Origin: Pseudomonas brassicacearum subsp. brassicacearum
GTDB taxonomy: Bacteria; Pseudomonadota; Gammaproteobacteria; Pseudomonadales; Pseudomonadaceae
Reading direction: 5' to 3'
NCBI RefSeq assembly: GCF_008801605.1
Contig: NZ_VZPJ01000003.1
Span: 186,001 to 250,000, forward strand
DNA length: 64,000 bases
The translations under genes and the position numbers were made by a program. Of this stretch, positions 9,852 to 20,375 are shown piece after piece. Each line of letters begins with the position of its first letter. Within the stretch, counting starts at the first letter, position 1. Under the pieces are notes generated by a model. It was given only the letters and a program-made list of their open reading frames with translations. It ran no database searches and was not told the DNA's origin.

Positions 9852-11099
9852 ATGAACAGCCTCCGCAACTCATCGCAGGCCGACGCAGCTCTTGAGCTGT
9901 GGCCCATGTACATTCCAGGATGGAAGACACCCGTACTGCCGACAGGGACCTACCACGGCGGCATTCCCCTGACCATTCACTCGCCGTCCATCCGCCTGTA
10001 CATGGTGATTGATCCGCTCAAGACACTCTCTAAACCACTGGCCATCGATGATTCCGTGGAGCTGTGGGTCAATGGCCAACCGACATCAGTGATCAAGATC
10101 ATCAAGGTGGGCGAGGAGAACGACCGCATAGACATGGAATTGCCATGGGGATGGCTGGTGAACGGCGCAAATACAATGTTTTACCGAGTGACTCGGGTCA
10201 GCCAGAATCACGATGACTCGCTCCCGATCCTGGACCTGCTGTTTCATTACCCGCCATCCGAGATCACCGTCAGCCATCCGGCCAGCGCCAACCCCGCACA
10301 GCCAGGCACGTTTACGTTAACCCGCAGCTACCCGCGCGAATATGATGGGGTGACACTGACCGTGGGGACTTGGAGTAAAACGATTCCCTATGTTCATCCC
10401 GCCAACCCAATCACTTACACGTTGACGGCCGCTGACCTTCAGCAGATCGGCGACGGCACGCATCCGGTGAGCGCCCGGATAGTTGATCAATTGGGCAACA
10501 GTAATGTATCGACGACGAGCTCCATCATCATCGGCACGGCACCGGTGGAATGGGAGGATCACTACACTTCACTGGCGGACGCTTATAACGGCTGGATTCC
10601 CTATCTGGCGGCTCGTTCCGGATCTATCCGTCAGCACGTCATGAACCATCAATTAGTAAACGCGTTTTTCAACTTCACCGACCAAGGCACCCCATACGGC
10701 TTCGCCGGGGTCATCCTCTATCAAGACTTCCTGTTCATTCCCGGGCAATACCAATTCACGTTCGAAGGAACCCATGTTGCCGACAACAGCCACATTCCGG
10801 GGCTGGTCAACCCGATCCTTTACCCAGATACCGGCATGCCGCAATGGCGTGGCGTTCCCCGCCATGTCCCCAAGGATGGAGTCTGGTACGTGTTTTCAAT
10901 CGTATTCACCATCATCGAAAGAGGGACGGTACGAATGTATATAAACAATGACCAGGATGGCAGTAACGGTAACGATTTCGGCATACGAAACATAAGAATC
11001 GTGCGATTGAACAGTGGAGCAGGAAGCATGAGTGCGCCTGCGCAGGAATCCGATTTGCCCGTCTATACCGGTCCACGGCCAGAGATCAAATACCCTTGA
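9852..11099 (+). CDS. Ig-like/jelly-roll hypothetical protein without signal peptide
   Basis: I do not recognise a characterised family for this 415-residue protein. It has no signal peptide or membrane segment. The first half is beta-rich and Ig-like: residues about 30-130 contain IDDSVELWVNGQPTSV and WGWLVNGANTMFYRV, and 135-230 contain ITVSHPASANPAQPGTFTL and ending SARIVDQLGNSNVST. The last ~180 residues contain YNGWIPYLAARSG, YQFTFEGTHVADN and DFGIRNIRIVRL, resembling a carbohydrate-binding-type jelly roll. The 764-residue protein at 43133-45427 has the same plan. GAGGAG lies about 7 nt before the ATG. Its private palindromic operator suggests tight, possibly conditional expression. A role in surface or envelope interactions is only a guess. 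Confidence 0.75.
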   Translation: MNSLRNSSQADAALELWPMYIPGWKTPVLPTGTYHGGIPLTIHSPSIRLYMVIDPLKTLSKPLAIDDSVELWVNGQPTSVIKIIKVGEENDRIDMELPWGWLVNGANTMFYRVTRVSQNHDDSLPILDLLFHYPPSEITVSHPASANPAQPGTFTLTRSYPREYDGVTLTVGTWSKTIPYVHPANPITYTLTAADLQQIGDGTHPVSARIVDQLGNSNVSTTSSIIIGTAPVEWEDHYTSLADAYNGWIPYLAARSGSIRQHVMNHQLVNAFFNFTDQGTPYGFAGVILYQDFLFIPGQYQFTFEGTHVADNSHIPGLVNPILYPDTGMPQWRGVPRHVPKDGVWYVFSIVFTIIERGTVRMYINNDQDGSNGNDFGIRNIRIVRLNSGAGSMSAPAQESDLPVYTGPRPEIKYP

Positions 11100-11103
11100 C
11101 CGA

Positions 11104-11655
11104 TTATCGGGACAGGGGCGAATCGACCTCTTCGCACTTGATCTCAGGCATCGATATCTGGCGCCACATGTGGATTTTGTCGAAGTAATCCTCGCCCACC
11201 CGCACCGCTAAAGGTTCAAGTCCGAACTGGATGAAGCCGCAGCGCTGGTACAACTTGAAGGCGGCCTCATTGCCGGCGGTAACGGTGAGCTGGATGAGTT
11301 TCAGTGCAGGATGGTTTTGCGCCTCGGCCAGTGCTGCTTGCACCAGCTCATGACCCCAACCGTGCTGACGAAAATCGGCCGACACATACATGCCAAACAG
11401 TGTTGCCTTGTGGCGAGCCTTTTCCCGCGCTTCGAAGGCCAGGCCAACGATGCCGGCCAACTTGCCTGCTTCGAACGCGCCCAGCAGCACATCGAGCTTG
11501 CTGGTCAATCGCCCCTCCCACCAACTCAACGGCATCATTGCCCGCTCCCGCACACTGGAGGTGAACGCCTGCGGATGGCAATCGTAGGCTTCAAGCATCA
11601 GCTCGCGGTAGGCCAGGGCATGACTGGCATCCAACCGTTCGATCCACATGCTCAC
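11104..11655 (-). CDS. GNAT-family N-acetyltransferase
   Basis: This 183-residue acetyl-CoA-dependent acetyltransferase shows the GNAT fold motif A in ATLFGMYVSADFRQHGWGHEL (Q/R-x-x-G-x-G/A variant) and the C-terminal NEAAFKLYQRCGFIQFG typical of the family. The GTG at 11655 overlaps the LysE-type gene's stop as GTGA, indicating translational coupling; an ATG two codons downstream (11649) is an equally possible start. It is the last gene of a NUDIX-LysE-GNAT operon. The acceptor substrate is unknown; linkage to an amino-acid exporter suggests a small amine or amino acid (inference). Confidence 0.85.
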   Translation of the reverse strand: MSMWIERLDASHALAYRELMLEAYDCHPQAFTSSVRERAMMPLSWWEGRLTSKLDVLLGAFEAGKLAGIVGLAFEAREKARHKATLFGMYVSADFRQHGWGHELVQAALAEAQNHPALKLIQLTVTAGNEAAFKLYQRCGFIQFGLEPLAVRVGEDYFDKIHMWRQISMPEIKCEEVDSPLSR

Positions 11656-12290
11656 GCCGTCCTGCGTTGTTCAAGCATCAGTCGCAACGCCAGCGCACCG
11701 AGGACAAACCCCATGAAGTAGCGCTGCGCCGCCAGCCAGGTCGGGTTGTGGACGAACCATGAGGCAATGCCTGCAGCGAACAGGGCGATCAGCAGGTTGA
11801 CGCTGAAACTGACGCTGATCTGGGTCAGGCCCAGGATAATGCTCTGGGTGAACAGCGAACCGTGTTCCGGGCTGATGAACTGCGGAAACACCGACAAATA
11901 GAACACCGCGATCTTGGGGTTCAGGGCGCTGGTGAGAAAACCCATGGTGATCAACTTGCGTGTCGAGTCCGCTGGCAACTGCTGGGCCTCGAAGGGCGAA
12001 CGCGCGCCCGGCTTCACGGCCTGCCAGGCGAGCCACAACAGGTACAGCGCACCGGCCCACTTCAATACTTCATAGGCCACAGGCACCGCCAGGAACACCG
12101 CCGTCAACCCGGCGGCCGCGGCGAACATGTGCACGAAGAACCCCGCCACCACCCCCAGCAAGGAGGTGACGCCGGCCTTGCGGCCCTGGCAGATCGAACG
12201 GGAGATCAGGTAGATCATGTTCGGGCCGGGCGTCAGTACCATCAGCAACGCGGCGGCGGCGAAAATCAACAGGTCCGGCAATGGAATCAT
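11652..12290 (-). CDS. LysE/RhtB-family amino-acid exporter
   Basis: This 212-residue inner-membrane protein has about six hydrophobic segments and the LysE/RhtB N-terminal signature LMVLTPGPNMIYLISRSICQGRKAG. Family members export amino acids such as lysine, threonine, homoserine or leucine; the substrate here cannot be read from sequence. AAGGA lies 9 nt before the ATG. It follows the NUDIX gene by 24 nt and overlaps the GNAT gene, so the three are probably one transcript. Confidence 0.9.
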   Translation of the reverse strand: MIPLPDLLIFAAAALLMVLTPGPNMIYLISRSICQGRKAGVTSLLGVVAGFFVHMFAAAAGLTAVFLAVPVAYEVLKWAGALYLLWLAWQAVKPGARSPFEAQQLPADSTRKLITMGFLTSALNPKIAVFYLSVFPQFISPEHGSLFTQSIILGLTQISVSFSVNLLIALFAAGIASWFVHNPTWLAAQRYFMGFVLGALALRLMLEQRRTA

Positions 12291-12314
12291 GAGCGTCAGT
12301 CCTTGAGGCGTGAA

Positions 12315-12731
12315 TCAGCAGGTAGCGAGAAGTGTCGCTCGATAAAACGGCAGGATCACCTCGCCTGTCAACGGTGCCAGCAAAAGATTGCTGTCGCCGG
12401 CCGGGTCGATCCAGCACACCTCTTCAATTTCGGCAGCCGGCGAAACCGGGGCGTCGATGCTCAGCAAAAACACCTCGGCCTGCACGACAAACCCCGGCTC
12501 GTTGGCCGCCGGAGCGCTGAATACGCCCAGGTAACGGGCCTGTGCCGGGTCGATCTGCAGCCCGAGCTCCTCCTCCAGCTCACGGGCCAGCGCCTGCACG
12601 GGCTGTTCATGGGCCTCGATCTTGCCGCCCGGCTGCATGAAGGCCCGGGTGCCGCGCTTGCGCACCAGCAGGGTTCGACCATCCGGCCCGAGCAACAGGG
12701 CGGCGGCGATGCGGATGAGGGAAGTGGTCAT
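12315..12731 (-). CDS. NUDIX hydrolase
   Basis: This 138-residue single-domain protein has a complete Nudix box, GGKIEAHEQPVQALARELEE followed by ELGL, at about residues 39-62. Family members hydrolyse nucleoside diphosphates linked to another moiety. The N-terminal pattern (LLLGPDGRTLLVRKRG) is that of small MutT-like house-cleaning enzymes. The ATG at 12731 starts the conserved MTTSLIRIAAALLL; upstream in-frame codons read into low-complexity sequence. It is the first gene of the operon with the LysE exporter and the acetyltransferase. Confidence 0.88.
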   Translation of the reverse strand: MTTSLIRIAAALLLGPDGRTLLVRKRGTRAFMQPGGKIEAHEQPVQALARELEEELGLQIDPAQARYLGVFSAPAANEPGFVVQAEVFLLSIDAPVSPAAEIEEVCWIDPAGDSNLLLAPLTGEVILPFYRATLLATC

Positions 12732-12843
12732 GGGTGATCGAAGCCTTGGCCGGGAAAGTGACGGGGAGATTACAACGCGTAGGGGTGGGAGCAAAGCCTG
12801 GTGCTGGACTAAAAATCAGTGCAGTTCCTGTGGTCAGTTTCGA

Positions 12844-13082
12844 CCGATTGGGGTTGGTGTGTATATCCGTTGCTGCGGTCACGGCGACTTAGGGTTCCGC
12901 CCTGACGGCGGGTCACTTTTGAAAAGCCCGGAAGCCGACCCAGTCAAAAGTAACCAAAGCGCTCCTGCCCCACCACTCGGTGCCTCGCCTAGGCTCGGTG
13001 TGCCTGAACGAAGGCATTGCTCCGTGGGCCCACCGCGAAGGGCCATCCATGGCCCAGCGCGGTTAACGGGGCGCCGAGATCA
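12844..13082 (+). repeat. Dispersed repeat element, copy A (left inverted arm)
   Basis: About 240 bp running from GATTGGGGTTGGTGTGTATA through TTAGGGTTCCGCCCTGACGG and CCATCCATGGCCCAGCGCGG to GGTTAACGGGGCGCC. The reverse complement of the whole element occurs at 14284-14563, on the other side of the DUF6124-type gene. A fragment recurs at 56332-56369. Confidence 0.85.
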
Positions 13083-13092
13083 ACGTCCGCCG

Positions 13093-13227
13093 CGAGGCGG
13101 CCTAGTAGCCGGCCTGGCTCTTGCGGTCGTACACCTCATCAGATCTGTGGGAACCATCAGATCTGTGGGAGCAAAGCTTGCTCGCGAGGGGGCCTGACAG
13201 CCGACCTGGCTCTCCCGGTCGTACCCC
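13093..13227 (-). repeat. Inverted, decayed copies of the 73-bp REP unit
   Basis: The segment GCGGCCTAGTAGCCGGCCTG, then CGGTCGTACACC, CAGATCTGTGGGAGCAAAGC and CGACCTGGCTCTCCCGGTCG is the reverse complement of the 73-bp unit tandemly repeated at 14012-14253. It extends the inverted-repeat symmetry around the DUF6124-type gene. Confidence 0.75.
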
Positions 13228-13273
13228 GGTCCAATTGTGGAAGCGAGCCTTCTCGCTTCTGCGCGCGGTGTGG

Positions 13274-13606
13274 TCAGGGTTGTGTATTGACGTTGTCCAG
13301 CATCCGATTCGCCAATAAAGCGCCCAGCTCGATCAGTTGCTGAATGCCAAGGGCAACATGGCGTCGCGAGCCTTTAAGGTCGAAGGCAAGGTCGCTGACC
13401 ATGGCATCGGCTGAGGCCAAAGTTTCGCTGAGGTTGGCCAGCAGGCTTTCGGTGTCGACACCGTCCACGACGGTGAACAGTTGACCTGAGGGCTTTTTCT
13501 TTTTGGCTTGAGGCTTGGGGTCGAGATAATGGTCGATGGCGCGCTTGGCGGCTTCATCGAGTTCTTGGGGATCGGTTTCGGGGGGATTGGGTGTGGCTTT
13601 GAACAT
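13274..13606 (-). CDS. DUF6124-type small protein, paralogue 1
   Basis: This 110-residue protein of unknown function is common and multicopy in Pseudomonas. It begins MFKATPNPPETDP, has a basic linker (PKPQAKKKKPSG) and the conserved C-terminal helical region VDTESLLANLSETLASADAM ... GSRRHVALGIQQLIELGALL. GGAG sits 9 nt before the ATG. The paralogue at 54434-54790 shares the C-terminal region almost residue for residue (VDTExLLANLSETLASA, SRRHVALG, LGxLLANxxLD). It lies inside a large inverted repeat and has a long leader with strong hairpins (13607-13860). Function is unknown; do not read the DUF assignment as more than recognition of the family pattern. Confidence 0.8.
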   Translation of the reverse strand: MFKATPNPPETDPQELDEAAKRAIDHYLDPKPQAKKKKPSGQLFTVVDGVDTESLLANLSETLASADAMVSDLAFDLKGSRRHVALGIQQLIELGALLANRMLDNVNTQP

Positions 13607-13860
13607 AGGGTGACACTCCGTCTACAGGTTGGAGCTGCCACGTTCGTTTCCAAGCGAGGGGTGGCAGCCGTACGCAGGTTGGAAAACCGGGGTAAACGAG
13701 CCCGACAGACCCGAAGGTCTCCCGCGCACAGCTGCCATAACGAAAGCATGGTCAAAAAACGACCGCAAGCATACGTCATGAAGGGCGCTTTCGCGCCGTC
13801 TACTTATCGGATTTCCAAGCCCGGCCGCTGAATTTGCAGCGACGGGAAAAGACTAGCGAC
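13607..13860 (-). other. Candidate structured leader of DUF6124-type gene 1
   Basis: Reading the minus strand, the leader contains the hairpin CGCTG-CAAATT-CAGCG (13826-13841), GGCGC-GAAA-GCGCC with a GNRA tetraloop (13784-13797), and GCTGCCAC-N19-GTGGCAGC (13634-13668). The first hairpin and its flanks recur in the leader of the paralogue (54875-54892). Together these suggest a conserved structured 5' UTR. Confidence 0.45.
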
Positions 13861-13945
13861 AGCCCTTCCCACCCGGCAACCGCCAGAGTTCGTCGGAAAA
13901 ATCTGCTGCAACCCGGAGGATTGTCCGACCATTCCCACAATCCTG

Positions 13946-14253
13946 GTCGGCTGTCAGGCCGCCATCGCGAGCAAGCTCCCACAATGGGATCGGGGGTACG
14001 ACCGGAAGAATCAGGTCGGCTGTCAGGCCGCCTCGCGAGCAAGCTTTGCTCCCACAGATCTGACAGGTGTACGACCAAGAGAGCCAGGTCGGCTACTAGG
14101 CCGCCTCGCGAGCAAGCTTTGCTCCCACAGATCTGACAGGTGTACGACCAGGAGAGCCAGGTCGGCTACTAGGCCGCCTCGCGAGCAAGCTTTGCTCCCA
14201 CAGATCTGACAGGTGTACGACCAGGAGAGCCAGGTCGGCTGTCAGGCCGCCTC
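13946..14253 (+). repeat. 73-bp REP-containing minisatellite
   Basis: Units start at 14012, 14085, 14158 and 14231 (the last truncated at 14253), exactly 73 bp apart, with a degenerate unit from about 13946. Each full unit begins CAGGTCGGCT and contains CGCGAGCAAGCTTTGCTCCC, ACAGATCTGACAGGTG and TACGACCAGGAGAGC. Units differ at only a few bases (GTC/ACT at position 11; AAG/AGG near the end), so the array is recently expanded. Confidence 0.92.
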
Positions 14254-14257
14254 GCTT

Positions 14258-14281
14258 TTGATCTTGATCTTGATCTTGATC
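14258..14281. repeat. Hexanucleotide microsatellite (TTGATC)4
   Basis: Four perfect tandem TTGATC units lie between the minisatellite and repeat element copy B. They are not inside a gene; the copy number could vary by slippage. Confidence 0.9.
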
Positions 14282-14283
14282 TC

Positions 14284-14563
14284 GGGCGCCCCGTTAACCA
14301 CGATGGCCGAACGCAGGCATTGTGGAGTGGGCATCCCGGCATGGATGCCGGGATAGCCGCGCTGGGCCATGGATGGCCCTTCGCGGCGGGCCCACGGAGC
14401 AATGCCGGAGTGAGGGCATGCCGAGCCTAGGCGAGGCACCGAGTGGTGGGGCAGGAGCGCTTTGGTTACTTTCGCGCTTTTCGAAAGTGACCCGCCGTCA
14501 GGGCGGAACCCTAAGCCGCCGTTACCGCAGCAACGGATATGTACCCAACCCAATCCAATCCAA
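14284..14563 (-). repeat. Dispersed repeat element, copy B (right inverted arm)
   Basis: Reverse-complement copy of the element at 12844-13082, about 280 bp. It carries an extra ~50 bp with its own hairpin around GCATCCCGGCATGGATGCCG. The end next to the YN-GYP gene reads CCGCAGCAACGGATATGTAC. Confidence 0.85.
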
Positions 14564-14575
14564 CCCAGACCCCAG

Positions 14576-15943
14576 TCACCCCAAAATCGGCTTCGGCGCC
14601 GCAGGGTCGGCCTGCTCTTCGGGGATCTTGACGAACACGCTGTACCGCGCACCCTCCATCGATTCGAAGGCAATGAGTTTTTCGATCAACGGCCCGCTCA
14701 GGATTTTGCCGGCGTTGAGCAGCAACATACCGTTGTCGGCATTGAGGTTGCGCGCCAGGATCATCCCCGCGGTCAACTCGCGCGTGGTGGAGACTTGTAC
14801 CGTCGGGTCCGACAGGGTCACGTCTTCCAGGTATTCGGCACACGCCTTGATGAAATCCTCGATCATATCCGGGTCATACAGCTTGCCAGCGTACTTGCGA
14901 ATGTAGACCAGCGCTTCGTCGCTGTTCATCTGCCGCTCCAGGATCAACCCGCGCTGCAGCTCGATGAAGTCCACCGCCAGTTTCAACAGCCGCGCACCGA
15001 ACGGAATGGCCTCGCCCCTGAGGTGCTCGGGGAAGCCGCTGCCGTCCCAACGCTCCTGGTGATGGCGAATGATCCGCGCCGCGTCCTTCATCGGGTCCAG
15101 GGTCATCAGCAGCGACTCACTCTGCTTCGGATAGGCCCGATAGAGATCCAGTTCGTTGTGGTGCAGCAAGTCGGCGGGCGTGACCATCATGTTGTCGGTC
15201 CAGCTCAGCTTGCCGATGTTGTAGAGCGCCGCGGCCATGGTCAGGTCGCGGTCGGTGGACTCATCGAGGAAATGCAGCCGGCTATAGACCCTGATCAACT
15301 CGATGATCTGCCGGTTGGTCTGCTTGGCCTTGGGCAGGCGCAGGTTGGCGATCAGCGAAAACACTTCGGTGCTGGTCACATAACTGCGCTTGAGCTCGTC
15401 ATAGGCCAAATCGAGCATGTCGGCGGTCTGCTGCAGCTCGGAGGTGCGCGACGCCACGCGTTTTTCCAGGGTGGCGTTAAGAGTCTTGAGTTGCTGGTTC
15501 TGCTCGCGGTTCAGCGCTTCGAGGCGCTGGCGCTCGCTTTCGGAATGCTGGTGGGACAGGGCCTGGCGCAAGGCCTGCACCAGTTCCTCATCGTTCCAGG
15601 GCTTGCTGAGGTAGCGATAGAGCTGCCCCTCGTTGATGGCCTTGGTCATCATATCCACATCGGCATAACCGGTGAGCAGGATGCGCAAGGTCGATGGGTA
15701 CAGCTTGCGGATCTCGGCCAGCAATGTGGCGCCATCCATGTTCGGCATGCGCGCATCGGTCATCACCAGGTCGACCGGCCGCTCCTTGAGAATTTCCAGG
15801 GCCTTGGCGCCACTGTCGGCCAGCAGGATCTCGTACGGCTGGCTGCGCAATAACCGACGCAGGCTATTGAGGATCGACTCTTCGTCATCGACCAACAGCA
15901 CCGCTGGCTTTCTTACCGGAACATCCGGCGATTGATCTTCCAT
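14576..15943 (-). CDS. Response regulator with degenerate HD-GYP (YN-GYP) domain
   Basis: This 455-residue protein has an N-terminal receiver domain (residues about 12-130, phospho-acceptor Asp63 in MTDARMPNMDG), a coiled-coil linker (about 135-175) and an HD-GYP-like output. The catalytic His-Asp pair is replaced by Tyr241-Asn242 (ALYNIGKLSW), and the GYP loop reads HHQERWDGSGFP (294-305). This matches the published YN-GYP protein PA2572 of P. aeruginosa, described as non-canonical and affecting motility/virulence. Loss of the metal-binding His-Asp predicts no c-di-GMP phosphodiesterase activity; a binding or scaffolding role is likely (inference). The ATG at 15943 has AGGAGG 8-9 nt upstream. 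It is divergent, across 227 bp, from the c-di-GMP/kinase operon starting at 16171, which suggests a common pathway. Confidence 0.9.
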   Translation of the reverse strand: MEDQSPDVPVRKPAVLLVDDEESILNSLRRLLRSQPYEILLADSGAKALEILKERPVDLVMTDARMPNMDGATLLAEIRKLYPSTLRILLTGYADVDMMTKAINEGQLYRYLSKPWNDEELVQALRQALSHQHSESERQRLEALNREQNQQLKTLNATLEKRVASRTSELQQTADMLDLAYDELKRSYVTSTEVFSLIANLRLPKAKQTNRQIIELIRVYSRLHFLDESTDRDLTMAAALYNIGKLSWTDNMMVTPADLLHHNELDLYRAYPKQSESLLMTLDPMKDAARIIRHHQERWDGSGFPEHLRGEAIPFGARLLKLAVDFIELQRGLILERQMNSDEALVYIRKYAGKLYDPDMIEDFIKACAEYLEDVTLSDPTVQVSTTRELTAGMILARNLNADNGMLLLNAGKILSGPLIEKLIAFESMEGARYSVFVKIPEEQADPAAPKPILG

Positions 15944-16170
15944 TTGAAACCCCCTCCTATTCACGACAACCGTTCTACCTTACCCCCGAAATACAGGCTA
16001 GTAGATTGAGAACATTTAGACACATTTGCCATCACTGACCGAGCGTATCCCGATGAGGCGACTATGCTGTATCCCATGAAGGGCCAAGTACAGGCCGAAT
16101 ACTCATGCCAGCGAAAGGGATATCAGATGTTTCCAGGGTTCTATAGTCAGCATCAAAACGGTGCACGGCC

Positions 16171-18458
<2,288 letters not shown>

Positions 18459-18462
<4 letters not shown>

Positions 18463-20333
18463 ATCCAATGTCGGTACCTGCCAACCGGCGAATCCTGGTG
18501 GTGGACGACACGCCCGCGATCCACCAGGACTTTCGCAAGATCCTCAGCCCCAGCGCCGGCAGCGATGACTCACTGGACGACACCGAGAGCCTGCTGTTCG
18601 GCACCCCGCAGGTCAGCCGGCTGCAATTCCAGATCGACTCGGCCTACCAGGGCGAGGAGGCGCTGGAACTGGTCAAGCGCGCCCAGGCCGAAGGCCAGCC
18701 CTATGCGCTGGTGTTCGCCGACATGCGCATGCCTCCGGGCTGGGACGGCCTGCAAACCATCGAGGCGCTGTGGGAGGCCGACCCGCGCCTGCAAATCGCC
18801 CTGTGCACGGCGTTCTCGGACTACTCCTGGGAAACCATGTCCGAACGGATCGAGTTCGACGATCAGTTGCTGATCCTCAAGAAACCCTTCGACACCCTGG
18901 AAATCCGCCAGATGGCCAGCGCCATGACCTGGAAATGGCAGTTGGCCCAGGATGCGGCAAGAAAAATGCGCAGCCTGGAACGCACGATCGAAGAGCGCGT
19001 CCAGGAATTGCTCAAGGTGTCCCACCTGCTGCAATACGACGTGCTCACCGAGTTGCCCAACAGCATGTTGCTCGGCGACCGCCTGACCCAGGCCATGGCC
19101 CAGTGCCGCCGGCACGACCGGCAACTAGCGGTGATGTTCATCGGCCTGGACCGCTTCAAGCGCATCAATAACGCGCTGGGTCATCCCGTGGGCGATGAAA
19201 TGCTCAAGCGAGTGGCCCGGGCACTGGCGACCGTGGTGCGTGAATCCGATTCGGTGTTTCGCTACGGTTCCGATGAGTTCGTGGTGGTACTGGGAGATGT
19301 CGTCGACCCGCAACAGACCAAAGGCGTGGCCGACAAACTGCTGGCGGCTATCAGTTCCCCGCAACCCATCGACGGCCATGACCTGAGCGTCACCGCGAGC
19401 CTGGGCATCAGCGTGTACCCCACCGACGGTTTCGACGCCGTGGCGCTGATCAAGAAAGCCGAGACAGCGATGCGCAACGTCAAGGAAACCGGCCCCAACG
19501 ACTACCGGTTTTTCACCGAAGACATGAACCGCCGGGCCCGACAGCAACAGACCATCGAATCCGGCCTGCGCCTGGGCCTGCAACGCAAGGAATTCGTGCT
19601 GCATTACCAACCCAAGCTCGACCTCAAGAGCGGCAAGGTGGTCGGTGTCGAGGCGCTGGTACGCTGGGACAGACCGGATCATGGCCTGGTCTATCCCTCG
19701 GATTTCATTCCAGTGGCCGAGGACAGCGGCCTGATCGTTCCGCTGAGCCAATGGGTGTTGCAGGAAGCCTGCCAGCAGGCCTGCCGCTGGCAAGCCCAGG
19801 GCATGCGCCCGCTGTACCTGTCGGTGAACGTCTCGGCCATCGACTTTCGCCAGCGCGGCTTCGTCGAAGGCATCGCCCGCACCCTCAAGGAAACCGGCCT
19901 GGCTCCGACACAGTTGGAACTGGAGATCACCGAAAGCGTCCTGATGCAGAACGTCGACACCACGGTCGCCATCCTCAAGGCCATCAAGCAGCTGGGGATT
20001 CGCCTGGCCATCGACGACTTCGGCACCGGCTATTCGAGCCTGAGCTACCTGCAGAAATTTCCGGTGGATGTGTTGAAGATCGACCAGTCGTTCGTCGGTG
20101 ACCTGAGCATCGACAGCAACGACGCCAAGCTGGTGAGCACCATTATCAGCCTGGGCAAGAGCCTGAACCTGCACATCATTGCCGAAGGTGTGGAAACCCT
20201 CGAGCAGTTGGAATTTCTCAAGAAGCACCAATGCGAGGAGGTCCAGGGTTATTACTTCAGCAAGGCCGTCGAACCGCAGGCCTTCGCCGACTGGATGACC
20301 GAGTGGGAAAAACGCCAGAACCCGTTTTCGTGA
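18459..20333 (+). CDS. Response regulator REC-GGDEF-EAL with degenerate GGDEF and intact EAL
   Basis: This 624-residue protein has the same type of receiver as its upstream neighbour (RRILVVDDTPAIHQDFRKIL; Asp88 in FADMRMPPGWDG) but no PAS domain. The GGDEF motif reads GSDEF (270-274), and the metal-binding Asp of the DxDxFK motif is changed (GLDRFKRIN). The RxxD inhibitory site (RESD) is kept. The EAL domain is canonical: VEALVRW (EAL 398-400), EITESVL, AIDDFGTGYSSL and KIDQSF. It is therefore expected to be a c-di-GMP phosphodiesterase whose GGDEF may bind GTP or c-di-GMP as a sensor (family knowledge; inference here). Translation is coupled to the upstream gene through ATGA. Confidence 0.92.
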
Positions 20334-20375
20334 ACACCTGAGTGTTATCAACCAAAGTTTCAAGGAAAGCATCCC

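Larger units (their letters stand above)
12732..13273. other. Gene-free repeat-rich region (left arm)
   Basis: 542 bp without a supportable gene. It holds a decayed REP (about 12786), repeat element A (12844-13082) and REP/73-mer related sequence (13093-13227). The short reading frames here are repeat-encoded and show no protein-like conservation. Confidence 0.7.
13607..14575. other. Gene-free region (leader plus right repeat arm)
   Basis: 969 bp without a supportable gene. It holds the DUF6124-type leader, the 73-bp minisatellite, a TTGATC hexamer repeat and the right-hand copy of repeat element A, ending 12 bp before the stop of the YN-GYP gene. Confidence 0.7.

Noticed and set aside
12957..13197. 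Open frames of 60-190 codons across the repeat arms (also 14169-14673 and 33839-34232)
   Set aside because: They are read through REP, element A/B and palindromic repeats, in several frames at once, with no Shine-Dalgarno and no protein-like pattern.
13784..13797. GGCGC-GAAA-GCGCC hairpin as a terminator
   Set aside because: No T-run follows on either strand. It lies in the leader of the DUF6124-type gene and fits a structural role better.
14012..14253. Regularly spaced repeats that could suggest a CRISPR array
   Set aside because: The 73-bp units are identical throughout, with no unique spacers, and there are no cas genes. It is a REP-based minisatellite.
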